A stretch of 64,000 nucleotides of DNA from Streptomyces shenzhenensis (GTDB taxonomy: Bacteria; Actinomycetota; Actinomycetes; Streptomycetales; Streptomycetaceae), in contig NZ_JAJONF010000042.1 in assembly GCF_021462265.1 (NCBI RefSeq), forward strand, positions 1 to 64,000. Direction: 5' to 3'. How positions within the stretch are numbered: position 1 is the stretch's first letter; the number at the start of each line of letters is the position of its first letter. The notes below the pieces were generated by a model. It ran no database searches, was not told the origin of the DNA, and saw nothing but the letters and a program-made list of their open reading frames with translations. The position numbers and the translations under genes are program-made. Shown piece after piece: positions 1-7,668 of the stretch.

Positions 1-17
1 GACCGTAGCCCGCCGAG

Positions 18-40
18 AACCCGCCTCACGCAGGCGGGTT
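18..40. terminator. Hairpin terminator of an unseen left neighbour
   Basis: A perfect 8-bp stem (AACCCGCC / GGCGGGTT) encloses a 7-nt loop. It most likely ends a gene lying to the left of the window. Confidence 0.6.
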
Positions 41-746
41 CGGGCCCGGCTGCTCACCGCCCGTCGGCACGACCGGCGGACATTCCCGCACGCCGTGGCC
101 AGAGACAGCAGCCCTCCACGGGGCTCTCGCGGAACCGCCCACTCACGAATCAGGAGCCCCCGTCGAGCGACTCGGCCCCCGCCGCGGAGCCGGGAGAGGA
201 GAACTCCTCCGGCGTCGCTGCGCCGGCGCGGCTGTCGCTGCCGGTATGCGAGTGTCGCGAGCCTGCTGGGCGTCCTTGAGCTCGCGGACCTCGAGCCGGT
301 AGCTGAGCGGCTCGCGCCAGAACTCCAGCCGCGCCGGGGCGGTCTGGGGCAGGGTACGGACGACGGCGCGCGCCACCCCTGGTGCGTCCCCGTTGACCCG
401 TGCCCTCCCCGGGGCGGAGGTCCTTGCACAGCCGTGAGGCCGGAAAGTCCCGCGACCGGCCCACCACGGTGACATGGCTCCGGCTGCCCCGTCGCCCCCT
501 GTCCTCGTCGCGTCGGTGTGCTCGGCACCGTCATCGACTCGGTGCGGGAGCCCGACGCCCTGCCAGGGCCTCGCCATTGCCTCTGCGGTCACTAGAGGTG
601 GATCGCGCGTGCCCTCTTCGAAGCCGCAGCCTGAGCACCTGGCGCGAGCCGCCGCGGCCTCTGATTCCTGTGCGGTGCCAACGGAGCCGCCGCAGAACGC
701 CTCTGCCGCCGCCGGCCGTCGGTGTGTTCTTGTGGAAGTCCTTCGT
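41..746. other. Gene-poor stretch downstream of the STAND gene
   Basis: I see no convincing complete gene here. On the minus strand around 250-420 there is a protein-like segment (…RTLPQTAPARLEFW…) with Streptomyces-like codon use. It has no credible start or family and may be a gene remnant. The stretch separates the 3' end of the STAND/WD40 gene from the terminator at the window edge. Confidence 0.35.
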
Positions 747-3700
747 TCAGGCGGCGCAGGGTGGGGCGTAGGAGCGGTCCGGCAGGTACTGCCGCCATTC
801 GGTCCGGGTGATGGCCGCGCCCGCGACGGCGCAGATGCGGGCGGCGACGGCCCTGGGGTCGGTGTCCCACAGCCGTACGGTGTGGTCCGCGCTGCCGGCG
901 GCGAGGGTGTGGCCCCTGGGGCTGAAGGAGACCACGTAGACGTGGTCGGTGGGGCCGGTCAGTGTCGCCGCGACGGTGGGTGACGCCGGTCGCGAGACGT
1001 CCCACAGCCAGACCGTGTGGTCGGTACTGCCGGCGGCCAGCGTGCGGCCGTCCGGGCTGAAGGCCACCGAGTAGACGTAGTTGGTCGGGCCGGTCAGCGG
1101 CCGGCCGAGGAGGCGCGGGGCCGCCGGCCGGCTCATGTCCCACAGCCGGACCGTGTGGTCCGCGCTGCCAGCGGCCAGCGTGCGCCCGTCAGGGCTGAAC
1201 GCGACCGAGTAGACGGTGTCACCGCTCTCCGTCAGCGGGCGGCCGAGCGGCCGGGGCGTCTTCGGCCGGGTCATGTCCCAGAGCCGGACCGTGTGGTCCG
1301 CGCTGCCGGCGGCCAGCGTGTGCCCGTCGGGGCTGAACGCGACCGAGAAGACGTAGCTCCTGAATCCGGACAGCTTCGGCAGCGGGGCCGGGTGGGCTGG
1401 GCTCGTGACGTCCCACAGCCGGAGGGTCTGGTCGTCGTTGCCGGTGACCAGGGTGTGCCCGTCGGGGCTGAACGCGACCACCTCGGCGTACCCGGTCGTC
1501 GACCCGGTGAATGCAGGCCCGAGCGGAACGGGGTGGGCCGCGTCGGCGATGTCCCACAGCCGCACGGTGCCGGTGGTGCCGGCGATCGCGAGGGTCCGGC
1601 CGTCGGGGCTGAAGGCCACCGCCGTGACTGCGCCGCCGGGAACGACGAGTCCCTGGCCCAGCGGTTCACCGGTGGCGACCGTCCACAGTTGGAGCCGGTC
1701 GGTACCGATCGCGAGGAGCCGGCCGTCCGGGCTGAAGGCGATGCCGTTGACCACGTCATCGGTGATCAGCACCGGGCTGGGCAGGTGCCACAGCCGGGTC
1801 ACCCGGTCGGCGTCACCGCTGACCAGCGTCGACCGGTCGCGCCAGAGCAGCGCGGTGACCGGCCCGGTGTGCCGGAATCCGGCCGTGACCCGGCGCGTGC
1901 GCAGGTCCCACACCCGGACCAGGTCGTCGCTGCCCCCGACCGCCAGCGTCCTGCCGTCGGGGCTGTACGCCAGCGCGTTGATCCAGCTGGTCGCGCCCGT
2001 GAGGGGCTTTCCTTCCTGCCGGGGAGCGGCCGGGTCGGCGACGTTCCACAGCTCGACCTGCTGATCCCGGCCGCCGACGGCGAGGCTCCCGCCGTCCGGA
2101 CTGAACGCCAGTGCGTAGACGTCCTTGTGCGAGGCGGCGAATCCCGCCCCCGCCGCCGCGGGCCTGCCGGAGGCACCGACCCGCCAGAGGCGGACCTTCC
2201 CGTCGCCGCTGCCCGCGGCCAGGACCCGGCCGTCCGGGCTGAAGGCCACCTCGTGCACATATCCCGCGGGCCCGGTGAGTGCGGGCCCCGACGTCTTCGC
2301 GTGACCAGGAACCGTGACGTCCCAGAGACGGACGGAGTTGTCCGCGCCACCTGCCGCGAGCGTGTGCCCGTCGGGGCTGAACGCGACGCTGTAGACGGTG
2401 TCGGACGGGCCGGTGAGCGGTCTGCCGAGCGGGCGGGGCCGACTGGGCGCGCTGACATCCCACAGCCGTACGGTCCGGTGTGCGCCGGCCACCGCGAGCA
2501 CCTTCTCGTCCGGGCTGAGAGCGACGGTGTACACCGCGTCGGGGAACGCGGCCAGTGGGTGCCCTAACGCCACCGGGTGGCGGGTGTCGGTGGTGTTCCA
2601 GAGCCGTACCGTGCCGTCGGCACCGCCCTGGGCCAGCAGGTGGCTGCGGCTGCCGAGGGCGAGGGCCTGCACCGCGCCGCCCGGGGCGAGCAGGCGGGTG
2701 ACCGCGGGCGAGGCGGAGGAGTTCAGCAGGCTGGAGACGGCCTCGGGGGTGTCGGCGATCCGGTAGGCGGTCAGCGACAGCTGGGCGCCCAGGCCCACTT
2801 CGTCGGTACGGACCCGGTCCGCTGCGACGGCGGTCAGGCGCGAGGCGGCAGCGGTCTCCTGTTTCTCGGCCGTTCTGCTGCGCTGGATGCCGTACCAGGC
2901 ACCGGCGACGACCAGGACGAAGACCACGCCCAGTGCGGTGCTCAGTTGGTACGACCGACGGGTGCGGCGGCGGGCGGCCAGTCGCTCCAGGCGCTCGTTC
3001 TCGATACCGGCGTCCAGGAACTCCCGTTCGAGCGGCGTGGGATCGAGGCGGTGTGCGGCGTCCTCCGCCCAGCCACGGGCGAGCGCGAGACCGGTCCCCC
3101 TCAGGAGCATCTGGTGATCGCGTCCGCTGTCGTGCCATGCCTCAGCCGCCTCGGTGAGCCGGTGATGAGTGCGGATCCCGTCGCGGTCGGACTCGATCCA
3201 CTCCTGGAGGCGCGGCCAGGCGGACAGCAGCGCCTCATGGGTGATCGTCAGCGTCTCCGCGTCGGCGGTGATCAGCCGCTGCTCGATGAACAGGTCCGCC
3301 ACCAGGCTCAGTTCGCCGGCTCCCGCGCTGCTCCCGGCACGCAGGAGTTCGCTGTGCCAGATGCGGCGCCGGACATCGGCCGTCGTGCTCGACAGCCGGA
3401 CCAGCCGCAGGAAGAGCGTGCGGGCCAGGACCTGCTGCTCCGGGGTGAGCCCGTTGTAGACGTTGTCGGCGGTGTGCGCCACGGCGCCGGCGATGCCCCC
3501 GCTGGCCTGGTAGTCGGCCACGGTGAGCTGCCGGTTCTGGCCGCGCTCGGCGGTGGCGAACAGCGCGTGGGACAGCAGCGGAAGCGCGCCGTCCTCGTGC
3601 CCCTGGTCCGTGTCGCCCCTGGCCGCGGGCGCGAGGTCCCGCAGCAGCAACTCGACCAGCCCGTCGTCGAGTCTGAGGCCCGCGCTGCGGGCGGGCTCGA

Positions 3701-4658
3701 CGATCGCCCGGCGCAGCTGCGCCGAGTTCATCGGGCGGACGATCTCCTGGGCCTCCTCCAGCGCGGTCGCCAGCAGCGGCCTGCGCAGCGCCGCCGGGTA
3801 GAAGTCGGCCCGCAGTCCCAGCACGGCCGAGACGACGGGGCCGGGTGCGGATCCGGGGGTGCCCTCGGCCGCGGCGCCCGGGCCGGTGCCCGTGCCCGTG
3901 CCCGTGAGCGCACCCAGCACCTCAATGAACGCCTGCCGCTCCGCCTCGTCCCGGCACGTCGTGAACGTCTCCTCGAACTGGTCCACCACCAGCACCAGCG
4001 GCTCGGGAACGAAGCGCGCACAGCCGGCCGGATCCGACCGCAGCGCCTCCACGATCTCGGGGACCGGCCGTCCCGCCCCCGGGGCGAGGTGTGCGGCGAG
4101 CTCGGTCAGCGGATGGGCCCGCGGGGTGAAGAGCGCCACCCGGGCACCTCCCTCGGCCCTCAGCAGGGGCACCAGTCCCGCCCGTAACAAAGAGGACTTG
4201 CCGGAGCCCGACGGGCCCACCACGAAGACCAGCGGCCGTCCGGCCGCGTGCCGCTCGGCCAGCCGGCGGCGCAGGCGCGCGGTCGGCTCCTCACGGCCGA
4301 AGAACAGATCAGCCTGCTCGGGCTCGAAGCTGGCCAGCCCGCGGTACGGGGAGACGGCGCTGCTCCGCCCGTATGACATCTGCCGGAGACGGATGAGGTC
4401 GTCCGTCAGCTCCTCGACGGTCGTCGCGTCGGTGATGCCGCAGGCGTTCAGCAGCGCAGGCAGCAGACGGATGGGCGGCAGGTGACGGCCCCCGAAGTAC
4501 CCGCCGAGCGTGCTGGACCTCTGGTCGAGGATCTTCGCGATCTCCCGGACGGACAGTCCCGCGTGTTCCCTGAACGACGTCAGCTCCTGGGCGAACTCGG
4601 CCCGGTCGGCAATGGGTCTGCGTGCCCTGCCGGCCGGACGTGCTGGGTCCTGAGACAC
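747..4658 (-). CDS. XRE-nSTAND NTPase with transmembrane helix and WD40 propellers
   Basis: About 1303 aa. The N-terminus (about residues 15-75) is an XRE-like helix-turn-helix. A STAND-type P-loop NTPase follows, opening with SPYRGLASFEPEQADLFFGRE, with Walker A GPSGSGKSS near residue 150 and Walker B LVLVVDQFEE near 224. One transmembrane helix lies at about 568-590. The C-terminal half is WD40 repeats, of which I count 14 (FSPDGxxLAxGxxDxxVRLWD), enough for two seven-bladed propellers. I chose the GTG at 4658 because GGGGAG lies just upstream. The reading frame stays open to 4841, but that extension is encoded by the GTAC repeat array and looks untranslated. Family knowledge: STAND ATPases are ligand-triggered switches, and WD40 domains often sense. 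A role as a membrane-tethered sensor or effector is inference. It is divergent from the macro/SIR2 operon. Confidence 0.85.
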   Translation of the reverse strand: MSQDPARPAGRARRPIADRAEFAQELTSFREHAGLSVREIAKILDQRSSTLGGYFGGRHLPPIRLLPALLNACGITDATTVEELTDDLIRLRQMSYGRSSAVSPYRGLASFEPEQADLFFGREEPTARLRRRLAERHAAGRPLVFVVGPSGSGKSSLLRAGLVPLLRAEGGARVALFTPRAHPLTELAAHLAPGAGRPVPEIVEALRSDPAGCARFVPEPLVLVVDQFEETFTTCRDEAERQAFIEVLGALTGTGTGTGPGAAAEGTPGSAPGPVVSAVLGLRADFYPAALRRPLLATALEEAQEIVRPMNSAQLRRAIVEPARSAGLRLDDGLVELLLRDLAPAARGDTDQGHEDGALPLLSHALFATAERGQNRQLTVADYQASGGIAGAVAHTADNVYNGLTPEQQVLARTLFLRLVRLSSTTADVRRRIWHSELLRAGSSAGAGELSLVADLFIEQRLITADAETLTITHEALLSAWPRLQEWIESDRDGIRTHHRLTEAAEAWHDSGRDHQMLLRGTGLALARGWAEDAAHRLDPTPLEREFLDAGIENERLERLAARRRTRRSYQLSTALGVVFVLVVAGAWYGIQRSRTAEKQETAAASRLTAVAADRVRTDEVGLGAQLSLTAYRIADTPEAVSSLLNSSASPAVTRLLAPGGAVQALALGSRSHLLAQGGADGTVRLWNTTDTRHPVALGHPLAAFPDAVYTVALSPDEKVLAVAGAHRTVRLWDVSAPSRPRPLGRPLTGPSDTVYSVAFSPDGHTLAAGGADNSVRLWDVTVPGHAKTSGPALTGPAGYVHEVAFSPDGRVLAAGSGDGKVRLWRVGASGRPAAAGAGFAASHKDVYALAFSPDGGSLAVGGRDQQVELWNVADPAAPRQEGKPLTGATSWINALAYSPDGRTLAVGGSDDLVRVWDLRTRRVTAGFRHTGPVTALLWRDRSTLVSGDADRVTRLWHLPSPVLITDDVVNGIAFSPDGRLLAIGTDRLQLWTVATGEPLGQGLVVPGGAVTAVAFSPDGRTLAIAGTTGTVRLWDIADAAHPVPLGPAFTGSTTGYAEVVAFSPDGHTLVTGNDDQTLRLWDVTSPAHPAPLPKLSGFRSYVFSVAFSPDGHTLAAGSADHTVRLWDMTRPKTPRPLGRPLTESGDTVYSVAFSPDGRTLAAGSADHTVRLWDMSRPAAPRLLGRPLTGPTNYVYSVAFSPDGRTLAAGSTDHTVWLWDVSRPASPTVAATLTGPTDHVYVVSFSPRGHTLAAGSADHTVRLWDTDPRAVAARICAVAGAAITRTEWRQYLPDRSYAPPCAA

Positions 4659-4740
4659 CGATCCCCCACTCCCCGCCGCCCCCGGTGTCCCGACCTGCGG
4701 CGCTCCCCTTTTTTTCGGCACGAATCCTCGGCCGAACTGC

Positions 4741-4820
4741 CTGTACGGACCTGTACGGACCTGTACGGACCCCCCTACGGGTTCGTACGACTTCGTACGG
4801 AGACTGTCCGGCCTTGTACG
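4741..4820. repeat. Helically phased GTAC repeat array, probable operator
   Basis: Three exact tandem copies of the decamer CTGTACGGAC occupy 4741-4770. Degenerate copies follow, with cores at 4775 (CTAC), 4785, 4795 and 4816 (GTAC). Core spacing is 10, 10, 12, 10, 10 and 21 bp, so all sites fall roughly on one DNA face. The array lies between the divergent STAND and macro genes. A cooperative regulator binding site is inferred; the XRE domain of the STAND protein is one candidate binder. Confidence 0.55.
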
Positions 4821-4859
4821 GGCTTGCGGCAACCGCTTCACGAATATTCACGATGCCGA

Positions 4860-4888
4860 TTGGCTAACGGCATGTCCCGTTTTATATA
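4860..4888 (+). promoter_or_regulatory. Probable promoter of the macro/SIR2 operon
   Basis: A -35-like TTGGCT (4860-4865) lies 17 bp before a -10-like TATATA (4883-4888). This AT-rich box is conspicuous in GC-rich DNA. Transcription would start near 4895, about 25 nt before the ATG at 4922. Confidence 0.5.
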
Positions 4889-4921
4889 GGCGCTTCCGCC
4901 CCGGCTCCCGGAGACGACACC

Positions 4922-5983
4922 ATGACCAACGTCCCCGCCCTGTCCGCCGCAGCACTCCTTCTCACGCTGGGCATCGGCATGGTGCTGCGCCGTGTGGCGA
5001 GCGCCCCCGAGCAGCGTCCCGTGGTTCTGGTCGTGGCGTGGCTGTGCGTCGCCCTCGGTGTCGACCTGGTCCTCTTCGGCTTCTTCCCCGGGGAGACGAT
5101 CAGCGGTAAGGCCCTCGGCTTCCGGGTGGGCGGTGCGGCCGCGCTCTTCCTCGTCGTGTGGCAGGGCTGCTTCCGGGTGCACAAGCAGGCACTGGCGCTG
5201 GACCGGCCGGGCGAACTGCTGCGGCAGAGCAGAGCCGAGACGGTACGGCTGCGCGATCAGCTCGCCGCCGCGACGGCCGTGCGGCAGCCCGAGCAGCTGA
5301 GGACGACCCGGGTGCACCGCCACCCTGTGGCCGGGCGTCCCGGCCGCGAACTGGGCATCATCACCGGCGATCTGAAGAACGTCGATTTCGTCGACGTCTG
5401 GGTCAACTCGGAGAACACCGACATGCAGATGTCGCGTTTCCACGAGCGTTCGGTGTCCGGCCTCATCCGCTACGAGGGCGCCCGGCACGATGCCTCCGGC
5501 CGCGTCGTGGAGGACTGCGTCGCCGACGAGCTGACCCACCGGGTGGCGGGGCAGACCCCCGTCATGCCGGGTACGGCGATCAGCACCGGGCCCGGGAAAC
5601 TGGCCACCCGCAACAAGGTGCGCCGGATCGTGCACGTCGCCTCGGTGATCGGCGAGCCCGGCAACGGCTACCGGCAGGCACGCGCGCTGGCCCGGTGCGT
5701 GACCAACGCGCTGCGGGAGGCGGAGCGCCCGGGGCTGCCCGACGCCGGATCGCTGTGCGAACCGCCCGTCTCGATCGTGTTCCCGCTGCTGGGGGCGGGG
5801 GAGGCCGGCGCCGATCCGGTCGAGACCGCCGGAGCACTCCTGACGGCGGCCTACGAGTACCTCTCCTCCGACCGTCCCATGTCGCTCCGCGCCGTCTACG
5901 TCCTCGCCTACACCGACGCCGAACTGGCCGCCTGCCGGAGCGCGCTGGAGCGGTTGTCCGGCGGCGGCCGCACCGGGCGCTGA
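4922..5983 (+). CDS. Membrane-anchored macro-domain protein
   Basis: 353 aa; GGAGA precedes the ATG. The first ~85 residues hold two to three hydrophobic segments (about 5-22, 36-55 and 62-80). A short charged linker follows, then a macro (ADP-ribose-binding) fold at about 140-345. Its signatures are GIITGDLKNVD…VWVNSENTDM (phosphate/ribose-binding loops), the MPGTAI segment and the late strand VSIVFPLLGAG. Macro domains bind or hydrolyse ADP-ribose and related NAD+ metabolites; activity here is untested. It is the first gene of an apparent operon whose third gene is SIR2-like, which suggests sensing or processing of an NAD+ breakdown product at the membrane. It could instead be an inactive ADP-ribose reader. 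Confidence 0.75.
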   Translation: MTNVPALSAAALLLTLGIGMVLRRVASAPEQRPVVLVVAWLCVALGVDLVLFGFFPGETISGKALGFRVGGAAALFLVVWQGCFRVHKQALALDRPGELLRQSRAETVRLRDQLAAATAVRQPEQLRTTRVHRHPVAGRPGRELGIITGDLKNVDFVDVWVNSENTDMQMSRFHERSVSGLIRYEGARHDASGRVVEDCVADELTHRVAGQTPVMPGTAISTGPGKLATRNKVRRIVHVASVIGEPGNGYRQARALARCVTNALREAERPGLPDAGSLCEPPVSIVFPLLGAGEAGADPVETAGALLTAAYEYLSSDRPMSLRAVYVLAYTDAELAACRSALERLSGGGRTGR

Positions 5984-6090
5984 GCCACCGAACAGTCGCC
6001 GCCCGCCTCCTGCGCAGCAGGTGCCGGGAGGTCCGTCCGCGCTGCCCGCCGGAAGCACCGGCCGCAACGCCCGCCAGGAAGGGAAACACC

Positions 6091-7641
6091 GTGCAATCCA
6101 TCTACTCGACCGAACCCCTGGCCCCCGACCGGGCCTACGTCCGTGCCCCCGATCGCCGTCCCTGGTACCTCCGGCTCGGCGAGGAGCAGCCGATCGTGGC
6201 CTCCGGTTGCCCCGAGAGCGACTGCGCACCCGGGGCGATCGAGGCCCACGACGTGTACTGCCGTACCCACGAGCGCTTGCTGCCGTTCTCGACGTCCGCG
6301 CCGACCCGGGCCCGGTGGCTGGTGGTCAATCTGCTGCGCGCACTGGTGTGCGGGGTGTTCTCCGTGTCCGCGCAGACCGCGAGCCCGGCGCCGGTGACGG
6401 TGCTGGCCGTGCTGACGGGGGCGGCGGCGCTCGGACTGCCCCTGCGGCACTACACGGTCGGCCGGACGGCCGCCATCGTCCTGTGGGCGCTGGCCTGCAC
6501 GGTGAGCGTGCTGACCGCCGTGACGGGGACGCACGGCCACCGGATCATCGGCACGGTGTCGCTGGCGCTGGTCGCACTGGCCTGGCTGGGCTGGACCGGC
6601 GCCAAGCTCACCGACCGGGCGGACAACGGCCGGGCCCGGGCCCGTCGGGCCCGTCGGCCGAACCCGGGCGACCACTCCGGCGGCCGGGCGGTGGGAATGA
6701 TCGGCTCGGGCATGGCCGCCGTGCCGGCCGCGCTCCTGCTGAGCCTGCTGCTTGCCCGGGGGCCCTCGGGCTGGCTGCTTCGGCTGCCCGCGGTGCGCGG
6801 CTGGCTGCTGGTGACCGCGGTCGGCGGCCTCGCCGGCGCGCTGCTGGCCGCGCTGCTGGTGGGCACGCTGGACGGCTGGGGGCTGGTCGACCTCCGGACC
6901 CGCCAGGCCAGGCTCCCGGCCAGGCCCGCCCTGCTGCGGTGGACAACGGTCGACAGGCGCTGGCACGGGGCACCACCGCGATCCTTCGCCGGCCGCGTCC
7001 AGGTCCTGGTGCTCGAACTGCGCCGCCAGTTGGTCACGGCGGCCCTGCGCTGCGCCGCCTTCGCCGCCAACGTCCTGCGGCTGACCGGCCACCACGCCGC
7101 CAAGGCCGTCGTCCGGCTGGCGAACTTCCTGTTCCGGCAGTCCGTGATCCTGCTGCGCCGGGCCCGCATGTCGATGTTCTGCGCGGGACATGTCCTGGGC
7201 AGGGCGGTACGGGTGCTGGTCACCACGGTCCCGCGCAGCCTCCGCATCGTCCTGCTGCCGCCCGCCGTACTGGTCCTCGCGGCGGCCCTCGTACCGGTGG
7301 TGGCCGGGGAGACCACGACGTACCTGACCCACGGCGGCCCCGGCCGGCTCGGCCTGGCACTCCTCGGCGCCCTGGCGTGCGTGCTGCTGTGGACGGTGGC
7401 GTGGGCGGCGTTCACGGGCGAACCGCTCGCCCGCACGCGGGACTCGGCGCTGCGTACCGCCGGACTCGCCCTGCCCCACGTGGTGCTGCTGACCACCGTC
7501 GGCGGATGGGTGCTGGGGCTGCCCGGCACCTTCGGCCACGGACGCATCCACGTGGGCTGGCTGACGCTCACCCTCACCGCCCTGGTCCTGGTCTTCCTGG
7601 TGCGCGCCAGGCCGGACCGCAAGCTCGCATCGGGCCAGTGA
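6091..7641 (+). CDS. Multi-spanning membrane protein with N-terminal Cys cluster
   Basis: 516 aa. I chose the GTG at 6091 because AGGAAGGG lies 7 nt upstream; the frame is open from 5158 but that part overlaps the macro gene. Residues about 30-60 carry C-x4-C-x11-C-x2-H (GCPESDC…VYCRTH), a possible small metal-binding knuckle. About ten hydrophobic segments follow in two blocks, separated by an Arg/Ala-rich cytoplasmic-looking stretch. I recognise no family. It sits 107 bp after the macro gene and 27 bp before the SIR2 gene, all on the same strand. A membrane partner or effector is a guess from position only. Confidence 0.7.
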   Translation: MQSIYSTEPLAPDRAYVRAPDRRPWYLRLGEEQPIVASGCPESDCAPGAIEAHDVYCRTHERLLPFSTSAPTRARWLVVNLLRALVCGVFSVSAQTASPAPVTVLAVLTGAAALGLPLRHYTVGRTAAIVLWALACTVSVLTAVTGTHGHRIIGTVSLALVALAWLGWTGAKLTDRADNGRARARRARRPNPGDHSGGRAVGMIGSGMAAVPAALLLSLLLARGPSGWLLRLPAVRGWLLVTAVGGLAGALLAALLVGTLDGWGLVDLRTRQARLPARPALLRWTTVDRRWHGAPPRSFAGRVQVLVLELRRQLVTAALRCAAFAANVLRLTGHHAAKAVVRLANFLFRQSVILLRRARMSMFCAGHVLGRAVRVLVTTVPRSLRIVLLPPAVLVLAAALVPVVAGETTTYLTHGGPGRLGLALLGALACVLLWTVAWAAFTGEPLARTRDSALRTAGLALPHVVLLTTVGGWVLGLPGTFGHGRIHVGWLTLTLTALVLVFLVRARPDRKLASGQ

Positions 7642-7668
7642 CATGGCATGCCGCACCGGAGGGACGAC

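Noticed and set aside
2577..4187. Long plus-strand open frame opposite the STAND gene
   Set aside because: A GC-bias shadow: low-complexity composition and no motifs. The minus-strand frame has clear P-loop and WD40 signatures.
4659..4841. N-terminal extension of the STAND protein up to 4841
   Set aside because: It is encoded by the tandem GTAC array and poly-G/A tract. The GTG at 4658 has a good ribosome binding site.
5158..6090. Long upstream open frame joined to the membrane-protein gene
   Set aside because: It overlaps the macro gene in another frame, is Arg/Ala/Gly-rich shadow sequence, and the GTG at 6091 has AGGAAGGG at 7 nt.
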